A DNA stretch of 64,000 bases from an uncultured Tateyamaria sp. (GTDB taxonomy: Bacteria > Pseudomonadota > Alphaproteobacteria > Rhodobacterales > Rhodobacteraceae): the NCBI RefSeq assembly GCF_947503465.1, contig NZ_CANNDN010000001.1:434001-498000 (forward strand), given 5' to 3'. The position numbers were made by a program, and so were the translations under genes. A model generated the notes under the pieces. That model had not been told where the DNA came from. It was given only the letters and a program-made list of their open reading frames with translations, and searched no databases. Shown one piece after another: positions 25,146-33,489 of the stretch; position 1 is the first letter of the stretch, and the number at the start of each line of letters is the position of its first letter.

Positions 25146-27845
25146 ATGGCAAAGAAAATGCTTATTGATGCCACCCACGCGGAAGAGACCCGCGTCGTGG
25201 TGGTCGACGGAAACAAGGTCGAGGAGTTCGACTTTGAATCCGAAAACAAACGCCAGCTTGCTGGCAACATCTATCTCGCAAAAGTAACACGGGTCGAACC
25301 GTCGCTCCAGGCGGCGTTTGTGGATTATGGCGGCAATCGCCATGGGTTCCTTGCGTTCTCGGAAATCCACCCGGATTACTACCAGATCCCCGTCGCCGAC
25401 CGCGAGGCGCTGATGGAGGAAGAACGCGCCTATGCCGAGGCAATGAAGGCGCGCGACGAGGAAGAGGACAGACCCAAGCCCAAGCGCAGCCGGTCGCGCT
25501 CCAAATCCAAGGCATCGAAAGCAGCGGACACCGACGCCAAGGCCACGGCCGAGATCGAAGGTATGGAGACCATCGATCTTGATACCGATGCTGAGGCCGA
25601 GGCCGACGTCGCCGTTCCCGAGGACGAAGCCGCGTCGCCCATGGAAACGGTGAAGGACACCCCGGTCGAAACCCCGGAAGCGGGCGAGGACGATGCCGGT
25701 GACGAGGGTGAAGCGACCGCGGACACCGTTGAAGCGGACGCCGACGCCAAGCCTGCCGACGACGCAAGTGACGACGGCGACGACGAAGATGACACCGCAA
25801 CAGCGGCCGATGCCACGTCCAAGGATGACAGCATCGAATCCGTGGCCGATGAGGACGACAGCGAAGACATCCGCCCCCCACGCAAACCGCGCCCGAAACG
25901 CTACAAGATCCAGGAGGTCGTCAAAGTCCGTCAGATCCTGCTGGTGCAGGTCGTCAAGGAAGAACGCGGCAACAAGGGGGCCGCGCTGACCACATACCTG
26001 TCGCTGGCTGGCCGGTATTGCGTCCTGATGCCGAACACGGCCCGTGGTGGCGGTATCTCCCGCAAGATCACCAACGCGGCCGACCGCAAGAAGTTGAAGG
26101 AAATCGCCAATGAGATCGAAGTGCCCCAGGGCGCCGGTCTGATCGTGCGCACCGCAGGGGCCAAGCGGACCAAGGCCGAGATCAAGCGCGACTATGAATA
26201 CCTGCAACGCCTGTGGGAGCAGATCCGCGAGTTGACGCTGAAATCCATCGCGCCTGCAAAGATCTACGAAGAAGGCGACCTGATCAAACGGTCGATCCGC
26301 GATCTCTATAACCGCGAGATCGACGAAGTGTTTGTCGAAGGTGAACGCGGCTATCGCATCGCCAAGGACTTCATGAAGATGATCATGCCGTCCCACGCCA
26401 AAAACGTGAAACTCTATGGCGAGAGCCTGCCGTTGTTCGCGCGCTATCAAGTGGAAACGTATCTGGGTGGCATGTTCAACCCGACCGTTCAGCTGAAATC
26501 GGGTGGCTACATCGTCATCGGTATCACCGAGGCGCTTGTCGCCATCGACGTGAACTCGGGCCGGTCGACCAAGGAAGGGTCGATCGAGGAGACTGCCCTC
26601 AAGACCAACCTGGAGGCTGCGGACGAGGTGGCCCGCCAGTTGCGTCTGCGCGATCTTGCCGGCCTGATCGTCATCGACTTCATCGACATGGACGAGCGCA
26701 AGAACAACGCGGCAGTCGAAAAGCGCATGAAGGATCGACTGAAAACCGACCGGGCGCGCATTCAGGTGGGTCGCATCTCTGGCTTTGGTCTGATGGAAAT
26801 GTCGCGCCAGCGACTGCGCCCCGGCATGATCGAGGCGACGACACAGCCTTGTCAGGCGTGCCACGGCACCGGCCTGATCCGGTCGGACGACAACCTGGCC
26901 CTGTCCATCCTGCGCCAGATCGAAGAGGAAGGCACACGTCGCCGGTCGCGCGAAGTGCTGGTGAAATGCCCTGTCGGCATCGCCAACTTCCTGATGAACC
27001 AGAAACGCGAACATATCGCGCATATCGAAGGCCGCTATGGCCTGTCGGTGCGGATCGAAGGGGAACCGCATCTGGTCAGCCCCGACTTCTCGCTTGAAAA
27101 GTTCAAGACGGCGACACGTGTCGTGAAGGCAGTGGAAGCGCCTGTCGTCTCGGTCGATACGTCGATCATGGATCAAGTGGACGAAGACGAAGACGCCGTC
27201 ACCGACGAGGCACCCGAAACGCCCGTAACCGACGACGGAGAGGCAAAGCCCAAGCGCCGCCGTCGCCGTCGCCGCAGCCGGGGCCGGGGCAAGTCATCCG
27301 GGGATCAGGCCGAGGGTACCGAGGCGTCAAACGGTGACGCCGAAGCGTCGGACACATCCGAAGCTGAGCCCGTCGAGGCGCAGGTCGAAGCCACCGATAC
27401 CGCAGAGGTATCGGAGCCCGTGGCCGAGGCCCCGCCGGAGGGTGCCGAAAAAGACGCGCCCAAGAAGCCCACGCGCACCCGCCGGTCGCGTAGTTCCAAG
27501 TCCAAGTCGACAGACGCGACGGACGACGATGTGCAGGCAGAAGGCGCAGACACGTCCGCAGAGGGTGTTGAGGCACCTGCGGAGGCCAAGGAAGACGCGC
27601 CCAAGAAGACGCGGTCGCGCAGCACGCGGTCAAAGGCACCCAAGGCGGCCGAAGCGGCGGCGCGTGCGCCGGCACAGGAAGACGTGGTTGTGTCGGCACC
27701 CGAGGTCGAAGTCGTCGCTGATCCCGCACCGTCAGCACCCGAGCCGACACCGGAGCCTGTGGTCGAGACTGCGGAACCGGTCGCGCAAGCGCCAGACGAG
27801 CCGCCCAAGCCCAAACGGCGCGGGTGGTGGTCCCTGGGTAAGTGA
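25146..27845 (+). CDS. rne: Ribonuclease E
   Basis: An 899-residue RNase E/G endonuclease, core of mRNA decay and rRNA/tRNA processing. MAKKMLIDATHAEETRVVVV is the alphaproteobacterial start. The S1 domain (from about residue 35, NIYLAKVTRVEPSLQAAFVD) is interrupted by an acidic, low-complexity insertion at about 90-250. The catalytic core includes GLIVIDFIDMDERKNN, and the Zn-link is CQACHGTG (C569, C572). The C-terminal about 230 residues are disordered, with an Arg-rich patch (KPKRRRRRRRSRGRGKSSG) and two repeated Lys/Arg segments (APKKPTRTRRSRSSK and APKKTRSRSTRSK), ending RRGWWSLGK. These probably bind RNA and degradosome partners. Confidence 0.96.
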   Translation: MAKKMLIDATHAEETRVVVVDGNKVEEFDFESENKRQLAGNIYLAKVTRVEPSLQAAFVDYGGNRHGFLAFSEIHPDYYQIPVADREALMEEERAYAEAMKARDEEEDRPKPKRSRSRSKSKASKAADTDAKATAEIEGMETIDLDTDAEAEADVAVPEDEAASPMETVKDTPVETPEAGEDDAGDEGEATADTVEADADAKPADDASDDGDDEDDTATAADATSKDDSIESVADEDDSEDIRPPRKPRPKRYKIQEVVKVRQILLVQVVKEERGNKGAALTTYLSLAGRYCVLMPNTARGGGISRKITNAADRKKLKEIANEIEVPQGAGLIVRTAGAKRTKAEIKRDYEYLQRLWEQIRELTLKSIAPAKIYEEGDLIKRSIRDLYNREIDEVFVEGERGYRIAKDFMKMIMPSHAKNVKLYGESLPLFARYQVETYLGGMFNPTVQLKSGGYIVIGITEALVAIDVNSGRSTKEGSIEETALKTNLEAADEVARQLRLRDLAGLIVIDFIDMDERKNNAAVEKRMKDRLKTDRARIQVGRISGFGLMEMSRQRLRPGMIEATTQPCQACHGTGLIRSDDNLALSILRQIEEEGTRRRSREVLVKCPVGIANFLMNQKREHIAHIEGRYGLSVRIEGEPHLVSPDFSLEKFKTATRVVKAVEAPVVSVDTSIMDQVDEDEDAVTDEAPETPVTDDGEAKPKRRRRRRRSRGRGKSSGDQAEGTEASNGDAEASDTSEAEPVEAQVEATDTAEVSEPVAEAPPEGAEKDAPKKPTRTRRSRSSKSKSTDATDDDVQAEGADTSAEGVEAPAEAKEDAPKKTRSRSTRSKAPKAAEAAARAPAQEDVVVSAPEVEVVADPAPSAPEPTPEPVVETAEPVAQAPDEPPKPKRRGWWSLGK

Positions 27846-27855
27846 TACGTGATGG

Positions 27856-27886
27856 GGGCGTGCCAGTGGCGCGCCCTTATCCTTTT
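27856..27886. terminator. Intrinsic terminator between rne and the tusA-like gene
   Basis: GGGCGTGCC (27856-27864) pairs with GGCGCGCCC (27868-27876) with one G-U wobble and a 3-base loop, followed by TTATCCTTTT. It starts 11 bases after the rne stop and its tail contains the stop codon of the convergent tusA-like gene, so it could serve rne. Confidence 0.7.
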
Positions 27887-28104
27887 CGGATGGCGTAACG
27901 CTGGATCGGGCCGTCGGTATCGGCGGACACCAGCGTATGCCCTGCCTCTGCGCAGAAATGCGGAACATCCACGACCGCGGCCGGATCATCGGCCGACACG
28001 ATCAGAACGTCACCCGGGGCCAGCGCCTGCAATCGCTTGCGGGCCTTGAGGACGGGCAGGGGGCACAGCAGGCCCACCGCATCGAGTTCATGTGCATTGT
28101 CCAT
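27877..28104 (-). CDS. TusA-family sulfur carrier
   Basis: A 75-residue SirA/TusA-fold protein. The sulfur-carrying Cys lies in the CPxP motif of DAVGLLCPLPVLKARKRL (C14). PGDVLIVSADDPAAVVDVP is the second conserved segment. TusA proteins relay persulfide sulfur to tRNA thiolation, molybdenum cofactor synthesis or sulfur oxidation. No tus or sox gene is nearby, so the acceptor is unknown. It is divergent from ccdA. Confidence 0.93.
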   Translation of the reverse strand: MDNAHELDAVGLLCPLPVLKARKRLQALAPGDVLIVSADDPAAVVDVPHFCAEAGHTLVSADTDGPIQRYAIRKG

Positions 28105-28197
28105 GACCGCTCAGATAGGGATGATGTTACACCCTGTCCACAGACATGTGACCTCAGGGTACGTGACGCGGGCGTCAATGGCCGCTAGGTGGGATAT

Positions 28198-28950
28198 ATG
28201 TTTGGAATCGATATCATCGACGCAAGCCTGATCCCGGCCATGAGCGTCGCGCTGCTGGCGGGCATCATCAGCTTTCTCAGCCCTTGCGTGCTGCCCATCG
28301 TACCGCCCTATCTGGCGTATATGTCGGGCATGACCGTGGGCGAGATGTCCGAAGGTCGTTCGGGCCGCAGCCGCGCCACTGTAACCGCACTGTTCTTCGT
28401 GTTGGGGCTGTCGACGGTGTTCATCATCCTCGGCTTTGCCGCGTCGGCCTTCGGCGCGTTTTTCCTGCAGAACCAGATCCTGTTCGCACAGATTTCTGGC
28501 GCAGTGATCATGATCTTTGGCCTGCATTTCCTGGGCGTGTTCCGGATCCCCTTTCTGGACCGCGAGGCGCGGATGGAAGCGGGCGATCAGGGCGGATCAT
28601 CCTTCGGCGCGTATATCCTTGGTCTCGCGTTCGCCTTCGGCTGGACGCCGTGCATCGGTCCGCAATTGGGTGCAATCCTGACACTTGCCGCGTCCGAGGC
28701 GTCGGTGACCCGTGGCACCTTCCTGCTGGGGGTCTATGCGGCGGGCTTGGGCATTCCATTTCTCTTGGCCGCGATGTTCATGAGCCGGGCCATGGGCCTG
28801 ATGAACCGGATCAAGCGACATATGGCGCTGATCGAGAAGATCATGGGCGGGCTGCTGGTTCTCGTCGGGGCCGCCATGCTCTTTGGCCTCTTTACCCGGT
28901 TCTCATTCTGGTTGCTGGAACAGTTTCCGGCTTTGGCAACGCTCGGCTAA
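28198..28950 (+). CDS. ccdA: Cytochrome c biogenesis protein CcdA
   Basis: A 250-residue inner-membrane thiol-disulfide transporter with six predicted helices. The redox Cys pair lies in SFLSPCVLPIVPPYL and FGWTPCIGPQLGAIL, the CcdA/DsbD-beta signature. It passes electrons from cytoplasmic thioredoxin to the periplasm for apocytochrome c reduction. The start is the ATG of MFGIDIIDASL with AGGTGGG upstream; a GTG three codons earlier is less likely. The gene stands alone here. Confidence 0.93.
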   Translation: MFGIDIIDASLIPAMSVALLAGIISFLSPCVLPIVPPYLAYMSGMTVGEMSEGRSGRSRATVTALFFVLGLSTVFIILGFAASAFGAFFLQNQILFAQISGAVIMIFGLHFLGVFRIPFLDREARMEAGDQGGSSFGAYILGLAFAFGWTPCIGPQLGAILTLAASEASVTRGTFLLGVYAAGLGIPFLLAAMFMSRAMGLMNRIKRHMALIEKIMGGLLVLVGAAMLFGLFTRFSFWLLEQFPALATLG

Positions 28951-29010
28951 TCGGCCGCCGCCTTACTTTGGCCGCAGAACCACGCTAGACTGCACCCAAG
29001 AGGTGCATGA

Positions 29011-30231
29011 ATGAGCAGGTCGCATCCACATACCGTATCGCGCCGCCGGGTCTTCTATATTCCCGGCTATGACCCGATCCATCCGCGTCGCTACCGCGAA
29101 CTCTACCGCAAGGAGGGCGCGGACCAGGCTCGCGTGTCCGGTTATGAGATCCGCCTTAGCCCGGCGCCCAAGTCGGAGCATTTTGGCTGGCATGTCGACG
29201 CAACGGTAGATGGCCAATCAGTCCGCGCAAATGTCGAGGTTCTGGTCTGGTCCGATATCGTCAAGGGCAGCATGGAGGCGTCGATACCTGGCACGTATCT
29301 GCAACTTGTACGCACGGCGTGGACCTACATCGCGTCGGGTGCCCTGCGCCGCCTGATGCGGTTGCGCAAGGGGCCGGTTATCGCGGCGCTGTATCCTGTC
29401 GGGATGTTGCTGGGGCAGGCGCTGCTGGCAATGGCGCTGTGGTATGCGCTGTGGCGGGCCGGCAGCGGTTTTGGATCATTGGCCGGGTGGGGCGGTGCCG
29501 CACTTGGAGCGATTGCATGCGTGGCCCTGCTGCGGTGGTTCAAGGACAAGGATGGCAAGTTCTTTGCCTATTACCTGATGCACGATTATGCCTATTCGGC
29601 AGCATCCAAAGGGGCGAACCCGCCCGCGCTTGAAGAACGGATGACGCAATTTCAGGATGCCATTGCCGCGGCACTGACATCCGAAGTGGAAGAGGTTCTT
29701 GTGGTGGGCCATTCATCCGGCGCGCATCTTGCGGTTTCGGTCCTGTCTGACCTCATCCGGGCAGGACGCGTGCCTGCCAACGGTCCGGCCCTTGCGTTTC
29801 TGTCGTTGGGACAGGTGGTGCCGATGGTGTCCTTCTTGCCCGACGCGCACCGCCTGCGGGCGGATTTGCAATTCCTGTCGGCCCGGCACGAATTGACATG
29901 GGTGGATGTGACGGCCCCGGGTGACGGCTGTGCCTTTGCCTTGTGCGATCCGGTGTCTGTGTCCGGCGTCGCACCTGCCGACAAACGCTGGCCGCTTGTG
30001 TTTTCGGCGGCCTTCACGCAAACGCTCAGCCCCGCACGGTGGAAGGAACTGCGCTGGCGCTTCTTCCGGCTGCATTTCCAGTACCTGTGTGCCTTTGACC
30101 GGCCAAAGGACTATGATTACTTCCTGATTACCGCCGGTCCGGTGACGCTGGCAGATCGCTATGCGGATCGCCCACCATCGAAGTCTCGCATTGACGTGCC
30201 CGTGTCGAAATACACATCCGTCGCCGCATGA
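29011..30231 (+). CDS. Predicted alpha/beta-hydrolase-like membrane-associated protein
   Basis: A 406-residue protein with a lipase-type nucleophile elbow, VLVVGHSSGAHLAVSVL (GHSSG, Ser at about 234). Two hydrophobic segments lie before it (AALYPVGMLLGQALLAMALW and GWGGAALGAIACVALL, about residues 125-175), so it is probably membrane-anchored. The N-terminus RRRVFYIPGYDP resembles the oxyanion-hole region of hydrolases. The precise family is not recognised. Its stop overlaps the P450 start by 4 bases (ATGA), implying a joint role. Confidence 0.75.
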   Translation: MSRSHPHTVSRRRVFYIPGYDPIHPRRYRELYRKEGADQARVSGYEIRLSPAPKSEHFGWHVDATVDGQSVRANVEVLVWSDIVKGSMEASIPGTYLQLVRTAWTYIASGALRRLMRLRKGPVIAALYPVGMLLGQALLAMALWYALWRAGSGFGSLAGWGGAALGAIACVALLRWFKDKDGKFFAYYLMHDYAYSAASKGANPPALEERMTQFQDAIAAALTSEVEEVLVVGHSSGAHLAVSVLSDLIRAGRVPANGPALAFLSLGQVVPMVSFLPDAHRLRADLQFLSARHELTWVDVTAPGDGCAFALCDPVSVSGVAPADKRWPLVFSAAFTQTLSPARWKELRWRFFRLHFQYLCAFDRPKDYDYFLITAGPVTLADRYADRPPSKSRIDVPVSKYTSVAA

Positions 30232-31568
30232 TCCCGCCCAAACCTCCCAGTCGCCCGGACCGGGTGTCCTTGTGCCGCTACATGCAGCTTTTCCGCCAGG
30301 ACATCCTGTCGGCACAGCCCGCACGGCTGTACCGCGCGTGGATGGCCGAATTTCGGACGCCATTCTTCCGCAGCTACCTGATGAACCAGCCCGATCTGGT
30401 GAAAACCGTGCTGAAGGACCGCCCCGACGATTTTCCGAAATCTGACCGGGTCAGCGAAGGGTTGCGTCCTCTGCTGGGCAACTCCGTCTTTTTGACAAAC
30501 GGCGAGACCTGGAAGCGCCAGCGCCGGATCATTGACCCGGCTTTTGAGGGGGGCCGGTTGCGCGAGACCTTTCCGGCAATGTGGGACGCATCCGAAGCAG
30601 CAGCGCAGCGTCTGCCAGAGGGTCTGGTCGAAATCGAAGAACAGACCAGCCATGCTGCCGCGGACGTGATTTTTCGCACGCTGTTTTCCATCCCGATCGA
30701 AGACACGCTGGCCACAGCCGTGTTTCACGAATTCCGCGCCTATCAACGCAGCCAACCCATTCTGAACGTCGCCGCCTTTGTGCCGCTGCCGCGCTGGGTG
30801 CCGCGCATGTTCCGCCGCGACACAAAGGCCAGCGCCGCCCGCATCAGGTCACTGATCGGGCAGTTGGTCAACCGCCGCGCACAAGAGATCGCCGACGGTC
30901 GTGCGCCCCATGATCTGGCGACCAAGATCATGACAACACGCGACCCTGAAACCGGTGATACGTTCTCACCCGGGGAAATGGTGGATCAGGTCGCGATCTT
31001 CTTTTTGGCAGGCCATGAAACCAGCGCGTCGGCGCTGGCGTGGGCGCTCTACCTGATGGCGCTGTACCCCGAATGGCAGGACCGCGTCGCGGCAGAGGCC
31101 TCGGCGCTTGAGACCTGCGATTTCAGCGCCATGTCCAAGCTGCCCGTCACGCGTGACGTCTTTCGCGAAACCTTGCGCCTCTATCCGCCCGTGCCGATGA
31201 TGGTACGCGAAGCGTCATGCCCCGAGCGGTTTCGCGACCGGGACGTGGCAAAGGGCAGCCAGCTGGTGCTGAGCCCCTGGCACCTGCACCGACACTCGCG
31301 ACTGTGGGAGCGTCCTGATGAATTTGACCCCGGACGCTGGCATACGGAAAACGGCCGCACATGTGGACGGGACGCCTATATCCCGTTTTCCGCCGGGGCA
31401 CGGGTCTGTACGGGCGCAGGTTTTGCCATGGTCGAAGGGCCGCTGATTCTCGCGCGCCTGTTGCGGGATATGTCGGTTGCGCCGATGGCAGACCGGGTGC
31501 CGGTGCCCGTCGCACATCTGACCGTGCGGGCCAAGGACGGCATTTGGCTGAATTTGCGCAAACGGTAG
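30228..31568 (+). CDS. Cytochrome P450
   Basis: A 446-residue P450. The I-helix oxygen-binding motif is FFLAGHETSASAL. The K-helix ExxR is FRETLRLYPPVP. The haem-thiolate loop is FSAGARVCTGAGFAM, with the axial Cys at about 394. There is no N-terminal anchor helix, so it is soluble. The redox partner (ferredoxin and reductase) is not adjacent. It is coupled to the hydrolase-like gene upstream. Similarity of the motif spacing to CYP102/CYP4-type fatty-acid hydroxylases suggests a lipid-like substrate, which is only an inference. Confidence 0.93.
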   Translation: MIPPKPPSRPDRVSLCRYMQLFRQDILSAQPARLYRAWMAEFRTPFFRSYLMNQPDLVKTVLKDRPDDFPKSDRVSEGLRPLLGNSVFLTNGETWKRQRRIIDPAFEGGRLRETFPAMWDASEAAAQRLPEGLVEIEEQTSHAAADVIFRTLFSIPIEDTLATAVFHEFRAYQRSQPILNVAAFVPLPRWVPRMFRRDTKASAARIRSLIGQLVNRRAQEIADGRAPHDLATKIMTTRDPETGDTFSPGEMVDQVAIFFLAGHETSASALAWALYLMALYPEWQDRVAAEASALETCDFSAMSKLPVTRDVFRETLRLYPPVPMMVREASCPERFRDRDVAKGSQLVLSPWHLHRHSRLWERPDEFDPGRWHTENGRTCGRDAYIPFSAGARVCTGAGFAMVEGPLILARLLRDMSVAPMADRVPVPVAHLTVRAKDGIWLNLRKR

Positions 31569-31652
31569 CGCAAACAGCGGCTTGCCGGGGTTCGCCCAGG
31601 CCTGCGAATGCGGTAGACGGGTGTCAACGACGGCACGAGCTTGGAGCATGCG

Positions 31653-32546
31653 ATGACCGATTTCGCCAAAATGCGCGACCAGATGGAAAACGGGGCAGGT
31701 TTTATCGCCGCGTTGGATCAGTCCGGGGGGTCGACGCCCAAGGCGCTGGCGCTTTATGGTGTGGATGCGTCGGATTACGGGTCCGAAGACGAAATGTTCG
31801 CCGAAATTCAGAAGATGCGGGCGCGCATCATCCTGAGCCCGGATTTCACCAGCAAAAAGGTGATTGGCGCGATCCTGTTTGAAAAGACACTGCACGAGCA
31901 GATCGAGGGCCAGCCGGTGCCGTCCTACCTGTGGGACAAGCGGGGCGTCGTGCCTTTTCTCAAAATCGACAAGGGCCTGCAGGACGAGGCGGAGGGCGTT
32001 CAGCTTTTGAAACCGATCCCCGCACTGGCCGACACGTTGGCCGCAGCCAAGGGCATGGGCATCTACGGAACCAAGGAACGCTCGGTCGTGCATCAGGCCA
32101 ATGCGGCAGGCATCTCGGCCATCGTCGACAACCAGTTCGATGTGGCGCACGAGGTGATTGCCGCCGGGATGGTGCCGATCATCGAACCCGAAGTGAACAT
32201 CCACTCCGAAACCAAGGCCGAGGCCGAAGCGATGCTGGCCGACGCGCTCATGGCGCAGACCGAGACGCTTGGCGACGGGCAGGACATCATGCTGAAACTG
32301 ACGCTGCCCGACACGCCGGGCATCTATGACGCGCTGGCGGATCATCCACGGGTGCAGCGGGTTGTGGCCTTGTCTGGCGGGTATTCGACGCAGGATGCAA
32401 GTGCCCGCCTTGCGCAAAACCACAAGATGATCGCCAGCTTCAGCCGGGCCTTGACCGAAGGGTTACAGCGCGACATGAGCGACGAAGGGTTCCATGCGGC
32501 CCTGGGCAGCAACATCGATCAGATTTACCGCGCGTCCATCGCCTGA
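31653..32546 (+). CDS. Class I fructose-bisphosphate aldolase (bacterial type)
   Basis: A 297-residue class I aldolase using a Schiff-base lysine. GFIAALDQSGGSTPKALALYG is the family opening (given in part), and VPFLKIDKGLQDEAEGV and PIIEPEVNIHSE supply active-site residues; the Lys of LMLKLTLP-type strand (IMLKLTLPD) is the Schiff-base candidate. It cleaves fructose-1,6-bisphosphate. The start was set at the ATG of MTDFAKMRDQM. It is convergent with a small gene whose end overlaps it by 22 bases. Confidence 0.92.
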   Translation: MTDFAKMRDQMENGAGFIAALDQSGGSTPKALALYGVDASDYGSEDEMFAEIQKMRARIILSPDFTSKKVIGAILFEKTLHEQIEGQPVPSYLWDKRGVVPFLKIDKGLQDEAEGVQLLKPIPALADTLAAAKGMGIYGTKERSVVHQANAAGISAIVDNQFDVAHEVIAAGMVPIIEPEVNIHSETKAEAEAMLADALMAQTETLGDGQDIMLKLTLPDTPGIYDALADHPRVQRVVALSGGYSTQDASARLAQNHKMIASFSRALTEGLQRDMSDEGFHAALGSNIDQIYRASIA

Positions 32547-32833
32547 GACCTGTTGCCGGAAACCTGCAAGGTTTCCCGTCCGCTTTCTTCCAAAGACAGC
32601 GGCTGCAGGTGGGCAAAGATACGCACACGTTCATGGTCGCAAAACGCGATGATCTGACCCGCGTTTTTGATTGCGCGACATCCGCGTCGCGGTAGTTCGT
32701 CCGGGCAGCGGGCCTTCCCGATGTATTTTCCTGTGTCTCGTAACGTGTGGCGGTTCACGCCGTCTGTGCGTGCCGTCCCGGACCTGAAAAGTTCAAGAAG
32801 CCAGTTATCCGGCGTCAACGGGGCGCGTGTCAT
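32525..32833 (-). CDS. Conserved hypothetical protein, 102 residues
   Basis: A frame with a coherent folded core: NWLLELFRSGTARTDGVNRH, then ELPRRGCRAIKNAGQIIAFC and HERVRIFAH. This layout resembles small Roseobacter proteins sometimes annotated as phosphoribosylanthranilate isomerase-like, with a conserved RRG...GGQ...CN pattern, here RRG...AGQ...CD. That annotation is doubtful and no enzyme activity is proposed. It is 18 bases downstream of the ribbon-helix-helix gene on the same strand and overlaps the aldolase 3' end by 22 bases. Confidence 0.6.
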   Translation of the reverse strand: MTRAPLTPDNWLLELFRSGTARTDGVNRHTLRDTGKYIGKARCPDELPRRGCRAIKNAGQIIAFCDHERVRIFAHLQPLSLEESGRETLQVSGNRSQAMDAR

Positions 32834-32851
32834 GCCCGCATCACGGAGCGA

Positions 32852-33076
32852 TCAGAGTTGGCGGGTCATGAAATGCTGAAGCACAAACACGCGGATCGCT
32901 GAAGCAAGACCGATATCTGCGCCGCGCGCCGCATCAATTTCGGCGGCCAAGTCATTGATAGGACGATCCTCTGCCGCTGCGATCTTCCGAAAGGCGTCCC
33001 AGAATTCAGGTTCCAGCGACACGCTTGTCCGGTGCCCTTTCAGGGTGAGTGAGTGCTTTTGCGGCCGTTGGCTCAC
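32852..33076 (-). CDS. Ribbon-helix-helix domain protein
   Basis: A 74-residue protein with the ribbon-helix-helix pattern: a short strand HRTSVSLEPEFWDAFRKIAA and helices with the core RPINDLAAEIDAARG and LASAIRVFVLQHF. It resembles the RHH_4 group common in alphaproteobacteria. It may bind DNA as a dimer. Translation starts at a GTG that overlaps the TGA of the preceding 53-codon gene as GTGA. No toxin-like partner is evident, so it is not called an antitoxin. Confidence 0.85.
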   Translation of the reverse strand: MSQRPQKHSLTLKGHRTSVSLEPEFWDAFRKIAAAEDRPINDLAAEIDAARGADIGLASAIRVFVLQHFMTRQL

Positions 33077-33234
33077 TGCTCGGCCCAGAACCGCCGGGCC
33101 GGGTCAAGCTGCGCAATCCGCTCATACGTATTGATGACGCGGGCCAGCGTGCCTTCGTTGGCACGTATGTACCGACGCGCGCGGCGCAAGGCGCGGATCT
33201 TGTCACGCGTGGCGATGTTGTCTGTCGGGCTCAT
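33073..33234 (-). CDS. Small basic hypothetical protein, 53 residues
   Basis: A frame encoding MSPTDNIATRDKIRALRRAR, then RYIRANEGTLARVINTYERI and AQLDPARRFWAEQ. It is helical and Arg-rich at the N-terminus. The stop overlaps the GTG start of the ribbon-helix-helix gene in the GTGA pattern, and the gene follows DUF4169 by 42 bases, so it fits an operon running leftward from fumC. No domain is recognised. Confidence 0.65.
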   Translation of the reverse strand: MSPTDNIATRDKIRALRRARRYIRANEGTLARVINTYERIAQLDPARRFWAEQ

Positions 33235-33276
33235 GGGAACACCTATACCTCATAACAGATGCAATTTGCCCCGTAT

Positions 33277-33489
33277 TTATGGCTTTTTGTCGTTCCCATT
33301 CGCAACATACGGGGACGTTTCGGCGGCTTTGCCATCCAAATCTCGCGCTATTCGCGCATTTTCCCGCTTTGCGCGATCTTTTTCGACCTTCGTCAGACCG
33401 AACGCCACCGTATTGGCCTCCGCACGCGCCTTCTTGTCGGCGCGTGCGCGGGCCTTTCGGACCTTGTTCAGGTTGACGGGCGTGCTCAC
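33277..33489 (-). CDS. DUF4169 family protein
   Basis: A 70-residue highly charged helical protein: [20 protein letters not shown] then [20 protein letters not shown]. This is the DUF4169 pattern, a small alphaproteobacterial family usually found next to fumC. Its function is unknown. Its start overlaps the fumC stop by 4 bases. Confidence 0.88.
   Translation of the reverse strand: MSTPVNLNKVRKARARADKKARAEANTVAFGLTKVEKDRAKRENARIARDLDGKAAETSPYVANGNDKKP

Noticed and set aside
25074-27176. A 700-codon minus-strand frame opposite rne
   Set aside because: The plus strand encodes an intact RNase E. The antisense frame follows its codon structure and shows no recognisable domain.
32558-32576. GGAAACC-TGCAA-GGTTTCC hairpin after the aldolase gene
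   Set aside because: No T-run follows, and it lies inside the probable 102-residue gene, so it was not called a terminator.
32852-33234. The 53-residue and ribbon-helix-helix genes considered as a toxin-antitoxin pair
   Set aside because: The small partner has no toxin-like fold and the pair is embedded in the fumC operon.
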